A stretch of DNA of 64,000 nt from Saccharina japonica (lineage: Eukaryota > Sar > Phaeophyceae > Laminariales > Laminariaceae): the NCBI GenBank assembly GCA_008828725.1, contig MEHQ01000514.1, forward strand, positions 1-64,000, written 5' to 3'. Made by a program: the position numbers and the translations under genes. The notes under the pieces are model-generated. The model saw only the letters and a list, made by a program, of their open reading frames with translations. It searched no databases and was not told where the DNA came from. The stretch's first letter is position 1; each line of letters opens with the position of its first letter. Shown here piece by piece: positions 9,980 to 20,892 of this stretch.

Positions 9980-12900
9980 CTGCGAAAATGTACGAAAAGC
10001 GGCGGTAGAGGTTGAGCTCAGGATTGACAACAAAACAATAGCAGTATTGGACGAAACGCTTTGGGGCACATGTATAGCGACCAAATGAACGACGAGTGCG
10101 CATCAGTTCGAATAATGCCATGCTGCATGCGTGTCTTCCAGCTTCTTACATTGCAGATCGGGCGCATCCCCTACTCCAGTACCCCGGGTTGCGTCGTGCG
10201 GCTGATGCTGTAATCGCCATTTGGTTTCTATATTATTTCCGCCAGAAGCCTCAAAGAGGTTGAAGTCTATGTATGTCCAAATTGCAACCGGGGTTGGAAG
10301 CAAATGGCCATGTTAAACGTCGCTGCAAAGCATCCAACCCGTCAAGAATTCTTCCACCGAGTATAACAAACGATATTTGGGCTTCCCTGTTCACATTGAT
10401 ATCCATGATGTAAAAACCTATATGAACAGAATTACCCGACCCGGCCTTCTTCGGAAGCTGTCGATCACTTGGTCGTCCTCCAAAGGGCGGCGACGACGAT
10501 GCTACTTAAAAAATGTACAGAGTGGTGTGGTGACGAATACGCCGTTGGCGTCAAACACCCCTCCTGCTCGCTAGCGAAAAACATGTTCGCTCTTGCTGGA
10601 GTTCCCTAGATACGCCAACACGCACCTCCTCCTTCTGCTCCGCCTTGCGTTGTTCTATTTCTTCTTGGGCCTTCTCTTCGGCCTTTAGAACCACGCCAGA
10701 TCCGTCGTCCCAAACCCACGTTGTCCCTGCCGGATGGTCAGGAGGAGCTACCTGCATCATGGACGACCAAATTATACACCCGTTAACAACGCCACTCGAA
10801 CACATGGCTTGTGAACGCAACCCAAGAAATATATGAAGGCTAGAGCAAAGTAACTCCGCATGGTCAGGCGGGCGAAAACGACATATGTGGCTATCCCAAA
10901 TTTCATGTCCCAGAGGTCTAAATAGAGTGATTCCTGATCCCGACGCGCGCCATGGTCGCCGGTAAGTGATATAACAGGTATTTCCCTGCAACGGCTTCAT
11001 CAGCGATTCATCACCGCAGACTACTGTGCGGTGCTACACCGAACACAGAAAAACTGATTTTGACCATAGTAGCTTCGCTTGGGTAGTTTCTCCCTTTCCC
11101 GCTCAAGTAGTTGCGAGGCTTCAACATGGATTAATTGACTCTGACGGCTTGCCTTTGGCCGGCCATAGCACTCCCGCTCTTCCCTTCCTGAAAATGTCTT
11201 CGCTGGGTTCGGGTGTTCCCCCGTCTTGGCATTAAGCGTCATTTGCTCCTCCATCAGGACGGACCGCGAAGCTCTGTTCCATGCAACACACCGCGAGGTA
11301 AATGTATGTCAAGGTGATTTCGTCTGAGCCAACTTTCGATAAATGCAGTGATCGTTTCTCCCCTTGTGAGCTGCACGTTTTCTGTATCACAATTTTCGCG
11401 GTATAGAGAGCATCAATGTCAGATGCCAACAAAGCATGGCTGCGCCCCGCACAATCCACCAGGCTCGTTGAGCGAGAAGGGCGCTGCACATTTGCATACG
11501 TTGAAGAATACCTGGTACATACTTAGCCACCCCACTTTTGCAGTGAGAGCCGATATCGTTCGATAAACAAGTAGCAGCTAAAAAATTAAACAAAGATGAA
11601 CGCTAAAACTCTATTGTAGTGGCTGTCTCAAACGTTCAAACCGCCGCCAACTAGCCCTCCCAAAGGTATACCTAGTATTTCGAAAGCACATTCAACCGTC
11701 CAGGACAGATGAATCAAAAAGTTGAACGGCTAGGACCTATCCATGCCTAACTCTCGACAAATGTGAAGCAAAATGATAAACATCTGGGACTAGAGGTTGG
11801 CCACTTTCATCTATTACCCGGGTACCCGGCGGGTATACCCGGTCGGACCCTACCCGTTCAACGGATAGGGTCCGACCTCAATACCCGCGGGTATTTGGAC
11901 CCTGCGGGTAATGACGCTACGGGTACCCGGGGGTATACGGGTACCCGCTCGTTTTGGCTAACCCCGGTTCAGTATTTTTCCGTAATATCTCCAGAAAACT
12001 GATTCAAATGAGCACCACACACTCAACACTCGACTCTGACCGGGACGGACATATAATCGGTACGCAACATGCTCACAGAAACTTAGGAACGCCAGCGGGT
12101 ACCCGGGTACCCGTCCATTTTGCGGAACCCCGATTCGTTATTTTTCCATAATACTCTGGAAAACCGATTTAAACGAGCACTGCACACTCGACACTCACCT
12201 TTGACGGATACTGCTTCCATCTTACACCAAGCAAGTGCTGCAGTATTCTATGGGGGGGTTCGTTGACCAGCGTCCCGGTGTTTGTACAATTAGAATCAAG
12301 CCCTCAAACACACCAGCCCCCTAACAACATGCCTATAAGCAAGAGTTATGTACAATAGAACGCAAATCAGGCGGCTTGGGTATCGAATCGAAAAACAAAT
12401 ATCTTTGTAATTAACCGTTTCTGTATCGAGCAGCAGTAGAATGCATATTTATCCACTCTATCACCACTCATCGTGCCACCGAAACAATAATAAAAATTTA
12501 AAAAAACTCTCCGGGTACCCGTGTACCCGGGTACCCGTCGAAATGGCAATACCAGGCGGGTAGGGTAGGGTCCAGCCTCCGAAATTTGGCGGGTACCCGT
12601 TCGTGGCGGGTACCCTAAGAGGCCAACCTCTATCTGGGACCTACGATGCCTCATTCTCACGCCAAACATGTTTCAAGCTTGAACAGGACATAGTGTGAAG
12701 GACTTTTACGTACCCTGCTTCCCTCCTGACAAGCCCAACATCCCCCTCGCCCACAACGGGTACGTGCACCAGTAGATCGTTGACAATAGCGTCCGGCTGC
12801 AAATCTCGTTTAAAGAACTTCTTGCTGAGGAGACTAGCACAATTGGGCCGTTCCTTCGAGTTCTTTTGCAAGCAGAACCGAACCACCTGGAATGTTGGCA

Positions 12901-14164
12901 GACAGAGCAACACGCACCAAAATAGGTATTGACATAGAGTGTTGATTGTACTGTAGACGCCGGCTGCAACCCTCCGTTGATGTTATGCCCAAGTGGGCCA
13001 TCGTGTAGTGCACCATAAATCTATCACATAAACCATGGCCGAGACTTCTCAGACTGGAACTGAAAGGTTGTCAATTACTAAAGGGAGCGATACACTAGTC
13101 GTTCCACAGCTGTTGGGGGAACCAATCGCCGGTACGGATAGCTACGAGTAGGGAAAATTTCCATGGCGACGGAAGACTGACGGAATATGGCGCTTTACCT
13201 CCTTGAAATTGCGACCGAAGACGTCTCCTCCTGGCTGCCGGTCGTCAGGATAGGATTTCAAAGACGGTGGTTCTCCTTCGAGCGTCTGCATCAACGCCTG
13301 AAGAGCATTCCCACATGTACGTGAGATGACAGCGTCAATATAGGACACGAAAAAACGTACTACCCCACATGTACAATATAGACAGCTTCTCGAAAATCAA
13401 AGAGGAGAGATACATACATATCTGGTGCGTCCAGTACCGCTTGACGGCAATCGATCAACAACCAATATACAGGAATCTTCGGCAACAAAACAGGCTCAAT
13501 TTGGATTAAATACTAAAAAATTCTGGGGGAAAGTCTGCGTTTGCAGTGGCTTCAAGCATAAGCTCCAAGTAAAATGACCAGAAGAGCAGGGAAAGGAAAT
13601 GGTTGCGCAAGACATGCGCGAGCTATTAATAGTGGCGTGGTTGAAAGGGTGCTATTTAGCAAGTTTGAGGGCGAACAATAGTTGGTTTCCTCTCGTACCC
13701 AGACATATCGCAGCGAGTTTAACGAATAACACGGCGGATGGAACTTGGGGCATGAGCACCAAATGCTCCGACAAGTGCCTAGTGTGACCACAACATTTAA
13801 ATCAAATACTGGTACGGCTACGTTGCATCTTGTAGTACAAGGACGGGTGTGCCGCAACAACGTTTCACACGTTCACGCGCTTGTCCAAGTATCTCACCTA
13901 CAGCAGACGCCAGCAAAGCCTAGAGTGATCGCAACGATGCAGAACGACTACGACATCCCCACAACACAACCTAGTCACGGTCAGCCCTTCATGATTGCCA
14001 CAGGGCAATGAAATAATATGACACTAGCCTGATTGTACCAATGCAAACAAAAAACAGCAAACCTTCATCGGTTCGAGCCTTGCATACGGCGCGTGGCCCT
14101 TAGCCAGCTCTAGCGCCGTGATACCGAAGCTCCAAATATCTGCCTTTTGGTTGTACCCGTCCAC
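9914..14164 (-). CDS. FRAY/OSR1-SPAK-type STE20 kinase, C-terminal exons only
   Basis: Exons read on the minus strand are 14063-14164, 13199-13297, 12714-12886, about 11273 down to about 11060, 10626-10751 and possibly 9914-9979. Together the first three give kinase subdomains [24 protein letters not shown] holds the invariant Asp of subdomain IX, then [15 protein letters not shown] and CLQKN-KERPN with the subdomain XI Arg, then SKKFF. The GHAPY…PMK and TL…PPSL pattern is that of the GCK-VI branch (animal OSR1/SPAK/Fray, plant BLUS1/fray2-like), kinases that act in cation-chloride transporter or stress signalling. After the kinase core come a charged linker and [11 protein letters not shown] followed by a Glu/Lys/Gln-rich helix. 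The ATP-binding lobe, HRD loop, DFG and the GTPxWMAPE region are not found upstream, so the gene is incomplete here. The first two junctions are in phase. An hAT-like element sits in the intron after the third exon. Confidence 0.75.
10626..10751 (-). CDS. Kinase exon: WVWDDGSG segment and charged helix
   Basis: This exon has 42 codons between an acceptor ending atgatgcag and the donor GAG|gtgcgt. It carries [17 protein letters not shown] and then an [18 protein letters not shown] helix. FRAY-type kinases have a similar W-x-W/F-D-D patch downstream of the kinase core, which fits the assignment. Confidence 0.65.
11060..11273 (-). CDS. Kinase exon: charged linker (right edge of exon only)
   Basis: The acceptor ends catggaacag at 11274, and the exon then begins with the single base needed to finish the codon left open by the previous exon. 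The frame encodes [17 protein letters not shown] and later LLEREREKL. The donor was not resolved, so the low coordinate is approximate. The phase agreement is the main support. Confidence 0.5.
11791..12632. mobile_element. hAT-like MITE inside a kinase intron
   Basis: The termini are TAGAGGTTGGCC and GGCCAACCTCTA, a perfect 12-base inverted repeat. TCTGGGAC stands directly on both sides (11783-11790 and 12633-12640), an 8-base target duplication. The 842-base interior is full of gggtacccgggtacccg-type palindromes. It contains an internal duplication around the phrase ttcgttatttttccataat. No transposase is present. It lies within the intron between the third and fourth kinase exons. Confidence 0.93.
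12714..12886 (-). CDS. Kinase exon: subdomain XI and linker
   Basis: This exon follows an acceptor ending acattccag and ends at AAGCAGG|gtacgt. It encodes [15 protein letters not shown] with the conserved Arg of subdomain [12 protein letters not shown], and then a linker with [15 protein letters not shown]. It leaves two bases over, which the next exon completes as a Gly codon. Confidence 0.85.
12987..14062. other. Intronic sequence of the kinase gene
   Basis: Apart from the exon at 13199-13297 I see no gene or known repeat here. The overlapping ORFs are short and on both strands. Confidence 0.5.
13199..13297 (-). CDS. Kinase exon: PPSL segment
   Basis: This exon has 33 codons, from an acceptor ending ctcttcag to the donor GAG|gtaaag. 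It reads [13 protein letters not shown] and ends GRNFKE. Relative to animal OSR1 it carries an extra acidic/polar stretch ([13 protein letters not shown]) before the FKE that leads into subdomain XI. Confidence 0.85.
14063..14164 (-). CDS. Kinase exon: subdomains IX-X
   Basis: This exon has 34 codons in phase 0, bounded by an acceptor ending ttcacag and the donor gtttgc. It contains [15 protein letters not shown] and ends LEPMK. It is the most upstream kinase exon that can be seen. Confidence 0.85.
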
Positions 14165-14582
14165 CTGTGAAAAAGGGTTGTGACAAACAAGTAAAGAGAA
14201 ACAGAACGAAAACACATATTGCTCGAATAAATCCATGAACAGGCCATAAACAAGCAATCTCTGCCCTAAGGGAGCACGTACGTCCTGTAGAAAAAAGTGT
14301 TTCTTGTTGTTACGGTTCACAAAAATTGCCTCAATATCAAATAGTATGTATTGTGTGATTTGGATAACAACTAAAGAGGCCTTGACAACCTTGGGAACGG
14401 TCTTCAAAGCGTATTTTTCGTATGCGAAGACTTTCCTGCAGGTCAGACATACCTGCAGTGGCAGGTTGCGAACAAGCATCAAAGCGACATCACTGCACCA
14501 GCAGCCTAACACACGAAGAAAGCAGCCCCACCACACCCCGAGAGTCCGTTCTCCTCATCCTATGGCTACCAAGTCAACCTAG

Positions 14583-14864
14583 GTCTCGTGAAACGGCCCG
14601 TTTGGACGGCGCCTCGTTGGATGCCTGGCCGAGTGAAGAAGAAAACGTCGAGGATGGAGTTGAGGCCGCCTACTCTCGTCTGAAATACGGACTTGGAAGA
14701 GAGCTGTTCTCGCTTACGTTAGGTAACGCCTTTGCCCTTGCCATGAAGGAAGTCGCAACTTCCAATCCCCGAGGGCTCAGACATGAATACAGGAGACGGT
14801 TGTTGTTTCTGCGAGGACCAAATGATGCACTCACGCGTCGATCCTACCGCCTGTGGACAACGGA
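14583..14864 (+). CDS. Unrecognised coding exon
   Basis: A 173-codon ATG frame spans 14422-14943; its middle part is protein-like. Splice-like borders are an acceptor ending caacctag at about 14582 and the donor GGAT|gtaaag near 14865. The encoded segment includes AWPSEEENVEDGVEAAYSRL, then LGRELFSLTLGNAFALAMKE and EYRRRLLFLRGPNDA. The composition is that of a soluble, helical protein. I cannot assign a family. It is on the opposite strand from the kinase and only about 420 bases from its most upstream exon, so either it lies in a kinase intron or the kinase gene is cut off here. Confidence 0.4.
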
Positions 14865-14984
14865 TGTAAAGGGTGACGTGATGCTCTGTCATAGTACACA
14901 TCAATTGACACAATACTGCTGTATTCGACAAATATGTAGGTAGCAGCAGCAGTAGGCATATATCGATATAATATGTCTGGGTGC

Positions 14985-15110
14985 CTGGCATATTGGTACA
15001 GAGTCTGCATCGTTCTACTGGTACTACGTAATTCGTACCAGGTACAAGGTGCCCCTTCGGGATGTGGTTGGCTTGAAATCCGGGGGGTGTCGCAAGTTGA
15101 AAAAGGGGAA
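14985..15110 (-). repeat. Dispersed repeat with ccccgaaggggaa block, copy 1
   Basis: The segment reads ccccttcgggatgtggttgg on + and then atccggggggtgtcgcaag. The same block recurs at about 32235-32300, 35438-35512 (reverse) and 50340-50400. In the 32-kb and 50-kb copies it continues for a further ~250 bases. Confidence 0.75.
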
Positions 15111-16620
15111 CACAGAACACAGGTTTTCAGGTTACAATGAGTCTATTTGTACCATCAAATTCGCTGGTATCGTACATTTGCAGCTGCGGCTTTTGTATTG
15201 CTGCTGCGCTGCGCTGCGCTGGTGCTATATAAATTAATAGCAAATGTGGGTCGGAATCATCCAGCTGCACAACGTCAAAACCTTACGGTGTGATAAAGGT
15301 ACACAGTAGGAATCAGGGAGTCGTCACGTCGATGTCCACGAAATAGTTACGCGTAAATACGGGAAAACAGTCTTGTGCCAACATTACTCGTAATTTTGTA
15401 TATTGCCTGCCATGATGTATCAGGTATCCCCGTCATTATCCCCCCGAGGATGAAGAAGGCGTGTCCCCGGTAGTGTATGTATTAGCGCTGAAAATCCGTT
15501 TGGTCTGGATACTGTTGTACGCATATAATTATCACGACTGCTGTAGTACTTTTACTGCTGCCAGTGAATGTCCACGGCAATGCACCGAATCAGCAGTCCG
15601 GCATGTCGGCATTGAATATAATCCGTTCTGTTCATCTGTGGATTGCGTGCCCTCTTTCACTGAAACATACAGTGTACCGGGACAGACGTAATTACGGGAG
15701 AAAAAACAGTTACGGCCATTTCTGTTTGGTTACGCGTAATATATTACGTTTTTGCCCTATAACGACCATCCCCGACAGTAAGCAGCAGATCTAGCAAAAA
15801 TGACAGAAAAAAATGAAATTCCCCCTTGCTCTACCGTCGAGACAGACTGTGTTCCTGTGGTTCCTACTGCTGTACGATCCTAAGATTATATACATGAATA
15901 TGTGAGGTTAACTGGTGCTGTATCGCTGATGCGACTACTTCTGCTGCTACTGCTGTTTTCGCCGCTGCTGTAGTGCGCGATTACTTTTAGTAATCATAGC
16001 GAGCTTGGGTTGGAATCGCCCGGCTTGTGTGTTCAGGATAAGACGCGCCCACATAGTATGAAACACCGGGTACATACTTACGCACACACGCATACACGCA
16101 GAGAGAGGACAGTTCGTGGCCGTCACACATAGTAAACCGTGTTGCCGTTATATCATGCATGGCTGCTATAACGTTACGTCAAAAGCTTAAGCTTTGGGTG
16201 CATTACAGGCAGGTATCCGTACACAGCAACAGACAGTATAGACAGCCAAAAAGAAAAAGAGAAAAAAAGCTGGAACTGCACCAAGCCTTCTCTCTCTTTT
16301 CATGAGACTGATTTGTTTTTAGTAGTTTCAACTGTTTTCCTACAGGTAGTTCGTATGTTACTGCTGTAGGATTCTGGTTGGGTTTCCTTCTGCTAGCAGT
16401 GGGCTGTGGGTCCTGCACATGCACACAGAACCGTTAGTACCCATCACGAAGCAATACTCGTACTGCTGCTGTGTAGTCTACACCAGACATGGATCCGCCA
16501 AGTAAGCACCGAAATACTCGTGGATGGGCCTGTAGTGCACGTACGCACGCATGATACTCATAATACGTTCTGTAGATCAGCGTATGTAGAGCGATAGAGC
16601 CAAAATGTCACTAAACTGCG
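15111..16620. other. No gene recognised
   Basis: The sequence is of mixed composition with many ctgctgctg runs. The motif tattacgcgtaa-like near 15720-15750 and a segment near 16075-16130 (acgcacacacgcatacacgc) loosely resemble 32840-32930 and 52960-53050. None of the open frames looks like a protein. Confidence 0.4.
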
Positions 16621-16624
16621 CAAT

Positions 16625-17710
16625 TCGTTTTTTTCAAGCTTCGTATGTATCCGCACACAACTGATGTACACAGCCCAGAGAGAGCTGCACAGAGGCCTGC
16701 AGCTAGCATCGACTACTGCTGCACGACGCTTAATGTGTGCCTCGTCCAATGTCAAGTCGGTGCAGTCCTTATTGACTCGCGCGTGGTGCGTGCTTGTGCG
16801 TTCTCTTCATGCGGCGGGGAAAAAACGATTCATGAAAAATATATATTGGGCCCACGGAACTGAAAAAGTTACATCGAGGAATGATCTTTAACCTACAGGA
16901 AATAATTACACCCAGTAATCGTCATCAATCAATCAGCAAAACTGTGATTATACGGATCGATGACGTTTTCGCACAGCAGTGACCAAAATGAAACGCACAG
17001 TCCGTAGACCTCGCGACAACACAAAGAAGCACCTTCGAGCAACAGCAACGAGAGCACGCGAATCACTCTTGCTCTCAGTCCTGATGCCTTTGTTGGTGGT
17101 GGAGGCGGTGCTGCTGTTGTGTCAAGGCTTCACGCCGCACACACTGCTCGTACCTCAAGATCACGGGTACTACTGGACTGAAACGTAAGGAATGAGCATT
17201 TGTTTTTTTCAAGCTTCGTATCATACAGCTGCTGTGCACAGCCCACAGAACTGTACAGAGCCCTGCCGCATGGTATCAACTACAATTACTGCTGCGTGAT
17301 GTGTGCCTCGTTCGATGCCAAGTAAGTGTGGTCCTTATTGACTGTGTGGTGGGTGATGTGCGAAAGCAAGTCATCACACTTAATGCGGATAAAAAACAGT
17401 CGTACGACAGGTTTTGCAGGGCAGTTTGCGAGGCGGTGTGAAGCCGGAATGTCTCCCCTGGGTTATTTGCCAGAATTCGCGACTTTGAAGGCCCAGAGCA
17501 CGCGCCACGGACCTCGGTCGGGACCCGCACTTGCGCCGTGGTGTATACGCGGGCCCCCAGCGTGCCCCGCGGCCGAGAGCACGAGAAAAGACCGCAGGCC
17601 GGGAGAGAAAGAGCCTGCCGAAGCGCGAAGAAAAGTAAATTTGGTACATAGTAACATAAGCCAGATACCGGGTACCGGTACCGCGAAAAGAGAACTTTCA
17701 ACGTAGACAG
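16625..17710 (+). repeat. Dispersed repeat with GC-rich block, two adjacent copies
   Basis: Two partial copies follow each other: 16625-16830 (front half) and 17210-17710 (whole). The front half has ctgctgcacgacgct and tgtgcctcgt. The rear has tatttgccagaattcgcgac, ggcccagagcacgc and gggacccgcacttgcgccg. Further copies lie at about 33285-33725 and 55015-55470, with a reversed partial copy at 34740-34915. Both strands stay open across the GC-rich block, but no known protein is visible and the substitutions do not favour a frame by eye. Confidence 0.85.
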
Positions 17711-17756
17711 TCTCATGCACAGCGGTCGGTACGGAGTATCATACTTATGTACCTCG

Positions 17757-17924
17757 TACGAGGGCGTCCCGAAAAGTATTTTTTCGAAACCTAACCATAT
17801 AAAATGGTCCGAATGGAAAAACAGGAGCACTGTGATCGCTGGACGATTTAGCACAAAACAACTTTATTTTCTGATTTTTTCCAAAAACCAGTCACTTGGT
17901 TTTAAATTAACTCATTAAAACTGT
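17757..17924. mobile_element. Possible mariner-like end fragment
   Basis: The sequence cgagggcgtcccgaaaagt followed by attttttcgaaacc has the look of a Tc1/mariner terminal repeat. The rest is A/T-rich and is cut off by the LINE-tail copy at 17925. No opposite end was found, so this is a weak call. Confidence 0.25.
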
Positions 17925-18125
17925 CATCCATATGCCAGTCCGCCTCACAAGCGGTTCTTAGAGGGATGCAGCTCACCCTTCATGCGACTCGCCCAACACC
18001 TCATGGCGCTTCGCGCTTGGTGCTAGCAATGCCTGCCTGGTTGGTGAAAACCCGACATGCCCCGTCCCGGCATTGTGGGGATGCGAGGGTCTATGGTCAT
18101 ACGACTACGGCCATTCATGAAAATG
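17925..18125 (-). mobile_element. LINE 3'-tail copy (reverse)
   Basis: This is the reverse complement of the tail that follows the LINE coding region at 48690-48930. Shared landmarks are the accgcctctgaggcgg palindrome (here slightly altered) and catagaccctcgcatcc. Only the inner portion of the tail is present. No coding region accompanies it. Confidence 0.8.
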
Positions 18126-18154
18126 AAGTACACCCCCCCTATATTATATACTAC

Positions 18155-18668
18155 AGTAGGGAATAAGAGCCCCCCCCACCCCCACGGCGGTAGGGCCACA
18201 AGCGTGAGCGGCTCGTATGAAAACAAAAATCTCAGTAAGAAGGACACTATTTATTTCCGCTGTTTTACTTTTTCGGGTGCTTATGAGTGATGAACGTTGA
18301 AGCTCGTGCTACACATTGTTGTCGGATGTCAAGAATACTTACGATTATTTGGGCAAAAATATCGAAGGATTGCTTGTTTCTGTCTCAAGGCGGGATAGTC
18401 ATCATAATATTGTAGCAGTTGCAGACAAGGACATTATATGGAGAAGGGATTGTCGTTCGATGCTTCCTCGGAAGTCAACGGGGAGGAGGTTGAAGGTGTA
18501 GGGCTAATTGAAAACACCTAGTTTTCGTAGTATCGGCGGTTGCAAATCACCGTTTTAGGTGTGGACTTATTGGGGCCTGGGTGAATGAAATATGAGATAT
18601 TTCATCATGTTGGCACAGCAGCAGTAATTTTCACTAATAATATCGCTACACATTGTCGGGTGGGGTTA
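18155..18668 (-). mobile_element. TIR element, partial copy with empty hAT site
   Basis: This is a reverse-oriented copy of the inner half of the element at 5861-7460, starting with agtagggaataagagcccc. Near 18630-18645 it reads gcagtaattttcactaata without interruption, whereas the other copy has the 521-base hAT-like insertion there. The far half of the element is missing. Confidence 0.85.
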
Positions 18669-19045
18669 GGATTACGCTGGGCTGGGTAATTGATCGATTT
18701 TGTTTTTAATCCTCCGGCGGATGGGAAAAACTAATATTTTACCCCTATAGCTAAGTAGGTAATACCCTCACATTTGACGTCGTCGAGGACACGGGTTCGA
18801 ATCTCACTTCGAAAGTTTCTTTTACAGAAACGCTTGAGCGTGCGTCCCTAAAAAACACGTCTCCCTGGTTCCCCAGCTATCGAAACGAAGCGGGTAGGTC
18901 AATGTACGGCCGTATACGGTACCGACGTCCCAAAGATTCCGCCGTTCAGAGGGGGGGGGGGGTGTTATAAGGATTACCCTGGGCTGGGTAGTTAATCGAT
19001 ATTTTACCTCTATAACTCAGTAGGTAATACCCTCACAAAATACTA
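18666..19045 (+). repeat. tRNA-like SINE, one long and one truncated copy
   Basis: The phrase ctgggctgggta followed by attttacc and an A-box-like tagctaagtaggtaatacc occurs twice (about 18672-18775 and 18985-19040). In the first copy it is followed by a B-box-like gggttcgaatctcac near 18800. The spacing of A and B boxes is that of a tRNA head, but the cloverleaf stems do not pair well, so this is not a working tRNA. A run of about thirteen G at 18950-18962 separates the copies. I infer a tRNA-derived SINE. Confidence 0.55.
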
Positions 19046-19199
19046 TTAATATACAATGTACAATATCCCTACCAGTAAGTCCCAAATATCGAATAATGGA
19101 TGCAAGACGAGCAGAAGTGACATACCCATAGATCCCCTTGCCCCCCATTGCGCGTGCTTGCATGGTTTTGATGGGTCGCTTAGACTTAGTGTTCTGTCC

Positions 19200-19990
19200 A
19201 AATTATCATAGCAAATTTTAGTGTGGAGCAAATGCAAACAAAAACAAATCCAGTTTTTTCTCCCATACACGCATTCAAAACGCACTCTTCTCCCTACGCC
19301 GGCATGCCCGGCACCGTCTTCTTACGTCGCAGGTTGGCATACTGTAGAAAAACTCGTACGTGCGACGTGCTTGTCTTCGTGATTCGCGGCTGCTCTACGT
19401 ACGAGTACGAGTATCGCAGCAGTGCGGTTGCTACTTTTAATATTTGCTGCTCTGGTCGTACTCGTATCATATGATACGTACGTCGCCTGTCACCGTGCGC
19501 GACGAAAGCACCACTGCTTTAGAAACGGACGGGGTCTCTGAAGGCCCCTAAACAACATCCCCTCCTCCTCTGCTCGTGTTCATAGCCGTCCCGAACTCGT
19601 CCAACCTGCACATATCCGAAGATCACCGTAATGATCTCCCATGCAAGTATCACTAAATCCCCCTGTCATAAGATCTCCGTCTCTTATCGTACAAAATGTA
19701 TCGTAGAGACTGGATGCTCCAACAACCTGGCGTCTCCTCGACGTTACACAGAAAAGAAAGGAAAGTGCCACAGGCTCAAGCAGAACCTGAGCCCGTACTC
19801 ATACTCGTACGAGTGCGTATATACGGCGGGGATACGTAGTTGATACCTGGTTCGTACATACCAGACAACACATAACAGTACATACGTCAAGTACTCGTAT
19901 TCGTACGCATATACGACAGGGATACTTGGTTTATATACCAGGTACGTATCATACAAGAAAAAATCACAATGTTTCAAGTTTGACATTTTG
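19200..19990. repeat. Dispersed ~1-kb repeat, copy 2
   Basis: This is a direct-orientation relative of 3828-4250 up to about 19600, then an inverted relative of 4283-4345. The remainder repeats cgtactcgtattcgtacgcat-like motifs. No gene is seen. Confidence 0.75.
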
Positions 19991-20240
19991 ACGTATCCAT
20001 CGACAAACCCAACGACTGCGTCATGGACTCTGAACGCGTCGCGCTGGTTAGGACCTCCGACCCACCTTAGTTTCACAGTCCACACACCTCGGTCGATGAT
20101 ATGTGGAGGGCGCCGATCAGGCGTCTGGTGAAAACACATTTGGCTGATGATAAGTTCAAAACAGAATACCAAAACTCTCCGATCGTAAGAAAGACAGCTT
20201 TTGAAGGTTTTTGGACGAAGGCCGTCGGACGCCGCAAGCA
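19990..20240 (-). CDS. Weak exon-like open frame
   Basis: On the minus strand an acceptor-like ttttcaccag precedes DRRPPHIIDRGVWTVKL, and a good donor AAG|gtgggt follows. The frame also stays open through FRVHDAVVGFVDGYVKM. The composition is protein-like, but no family is recognised and no neighbouring exon was found. Confidence 0.2.
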
Positions 20241-20454
20241 ACCGCTCGCTCCCTAGACTACGAATCGCAATGATACCTTCGAGGCCGCTATGCTTATTTG
20301 CTGGCCTTGCCTGGTACGAAGTTAGTTAGTCGTGGACTGAGTCTGTATCGAGATCGAAAGTCAACCGTCGCATGCAGAATATATGTTCTATTTGTGGTTG
20401 TTTTGAAAAAATTGGGCATCAAAGCAAACTGTATACAAGTATATATTTTTCCCC

Positions 20455-20892
20455 ATCAGCGCTACTCTAAGTTGCTATGATAAAGTGGGCATCAAAGATT
20501 ACTTGATTAAAGTATTGTTCTTTGGGCATCAGACGAACTATATATAATAGGTAGATGTATAGGTTGGGTTGGCGTCCGCTGGCGACGACGCTGTAAAACA
20601 TGCCTTTCACTACGTGAGCTAGACAACCAGCGTACCGTTTTGTTTGTTTTGTTTTTTTGGCGGTCACCAAGGCTGGCGGTCTTGTTAGATCATTTGTGCG
20701 GGGTTGAGAACCTCAACTCCGCACAAGGGGAATTATCGTATCACGTAGTGTGTATATGGTAAAGCACCCAGGAGGCAGATACATAGTGATACCCATTGCT
20801 GTCTCTGGAAGTGGCCACACCAGAAATTAAATAAATCCATTGGAGGCTGTCGTCCATATGCAAGTCCGCCTCAGAGGCGGTTCTTATGCCAC
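20455..20892 (-). repeat. Inverted repeat edge plus LINE 3'-tail copy
   Basis: About 20455-20550 is the reverse of 3755-3845. About 20566-20892 is the reverse complement of the LINE tail seen at 46200-46535, ending at the ccgcctcagaggcgg palindrome. The outer end aggttgggttggcgtc is shared with the 46-kb copy and marks the true 3' end of that tail. The Helitron begins immediately beyond. Confidence 0.75.

Noticed and set aside
14380-14450. Minus-strand YALKTVPK reminiscent of the kinase VAIK lysine motif
   Set aside because: It lies only about 230 bases upstream of the subdomain IX exon, with no HRD or DFG region between, and no splice arrangement makes it fit. Treated as coincidence.
17380-17720. 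Minus-strand frame with RRKCGSRPR kept in three repeat copies
   Set aside because: Both strands are open across the GC-rich block in the copies and no domain is recognised; conservation is explained by shared descent of the repeat.
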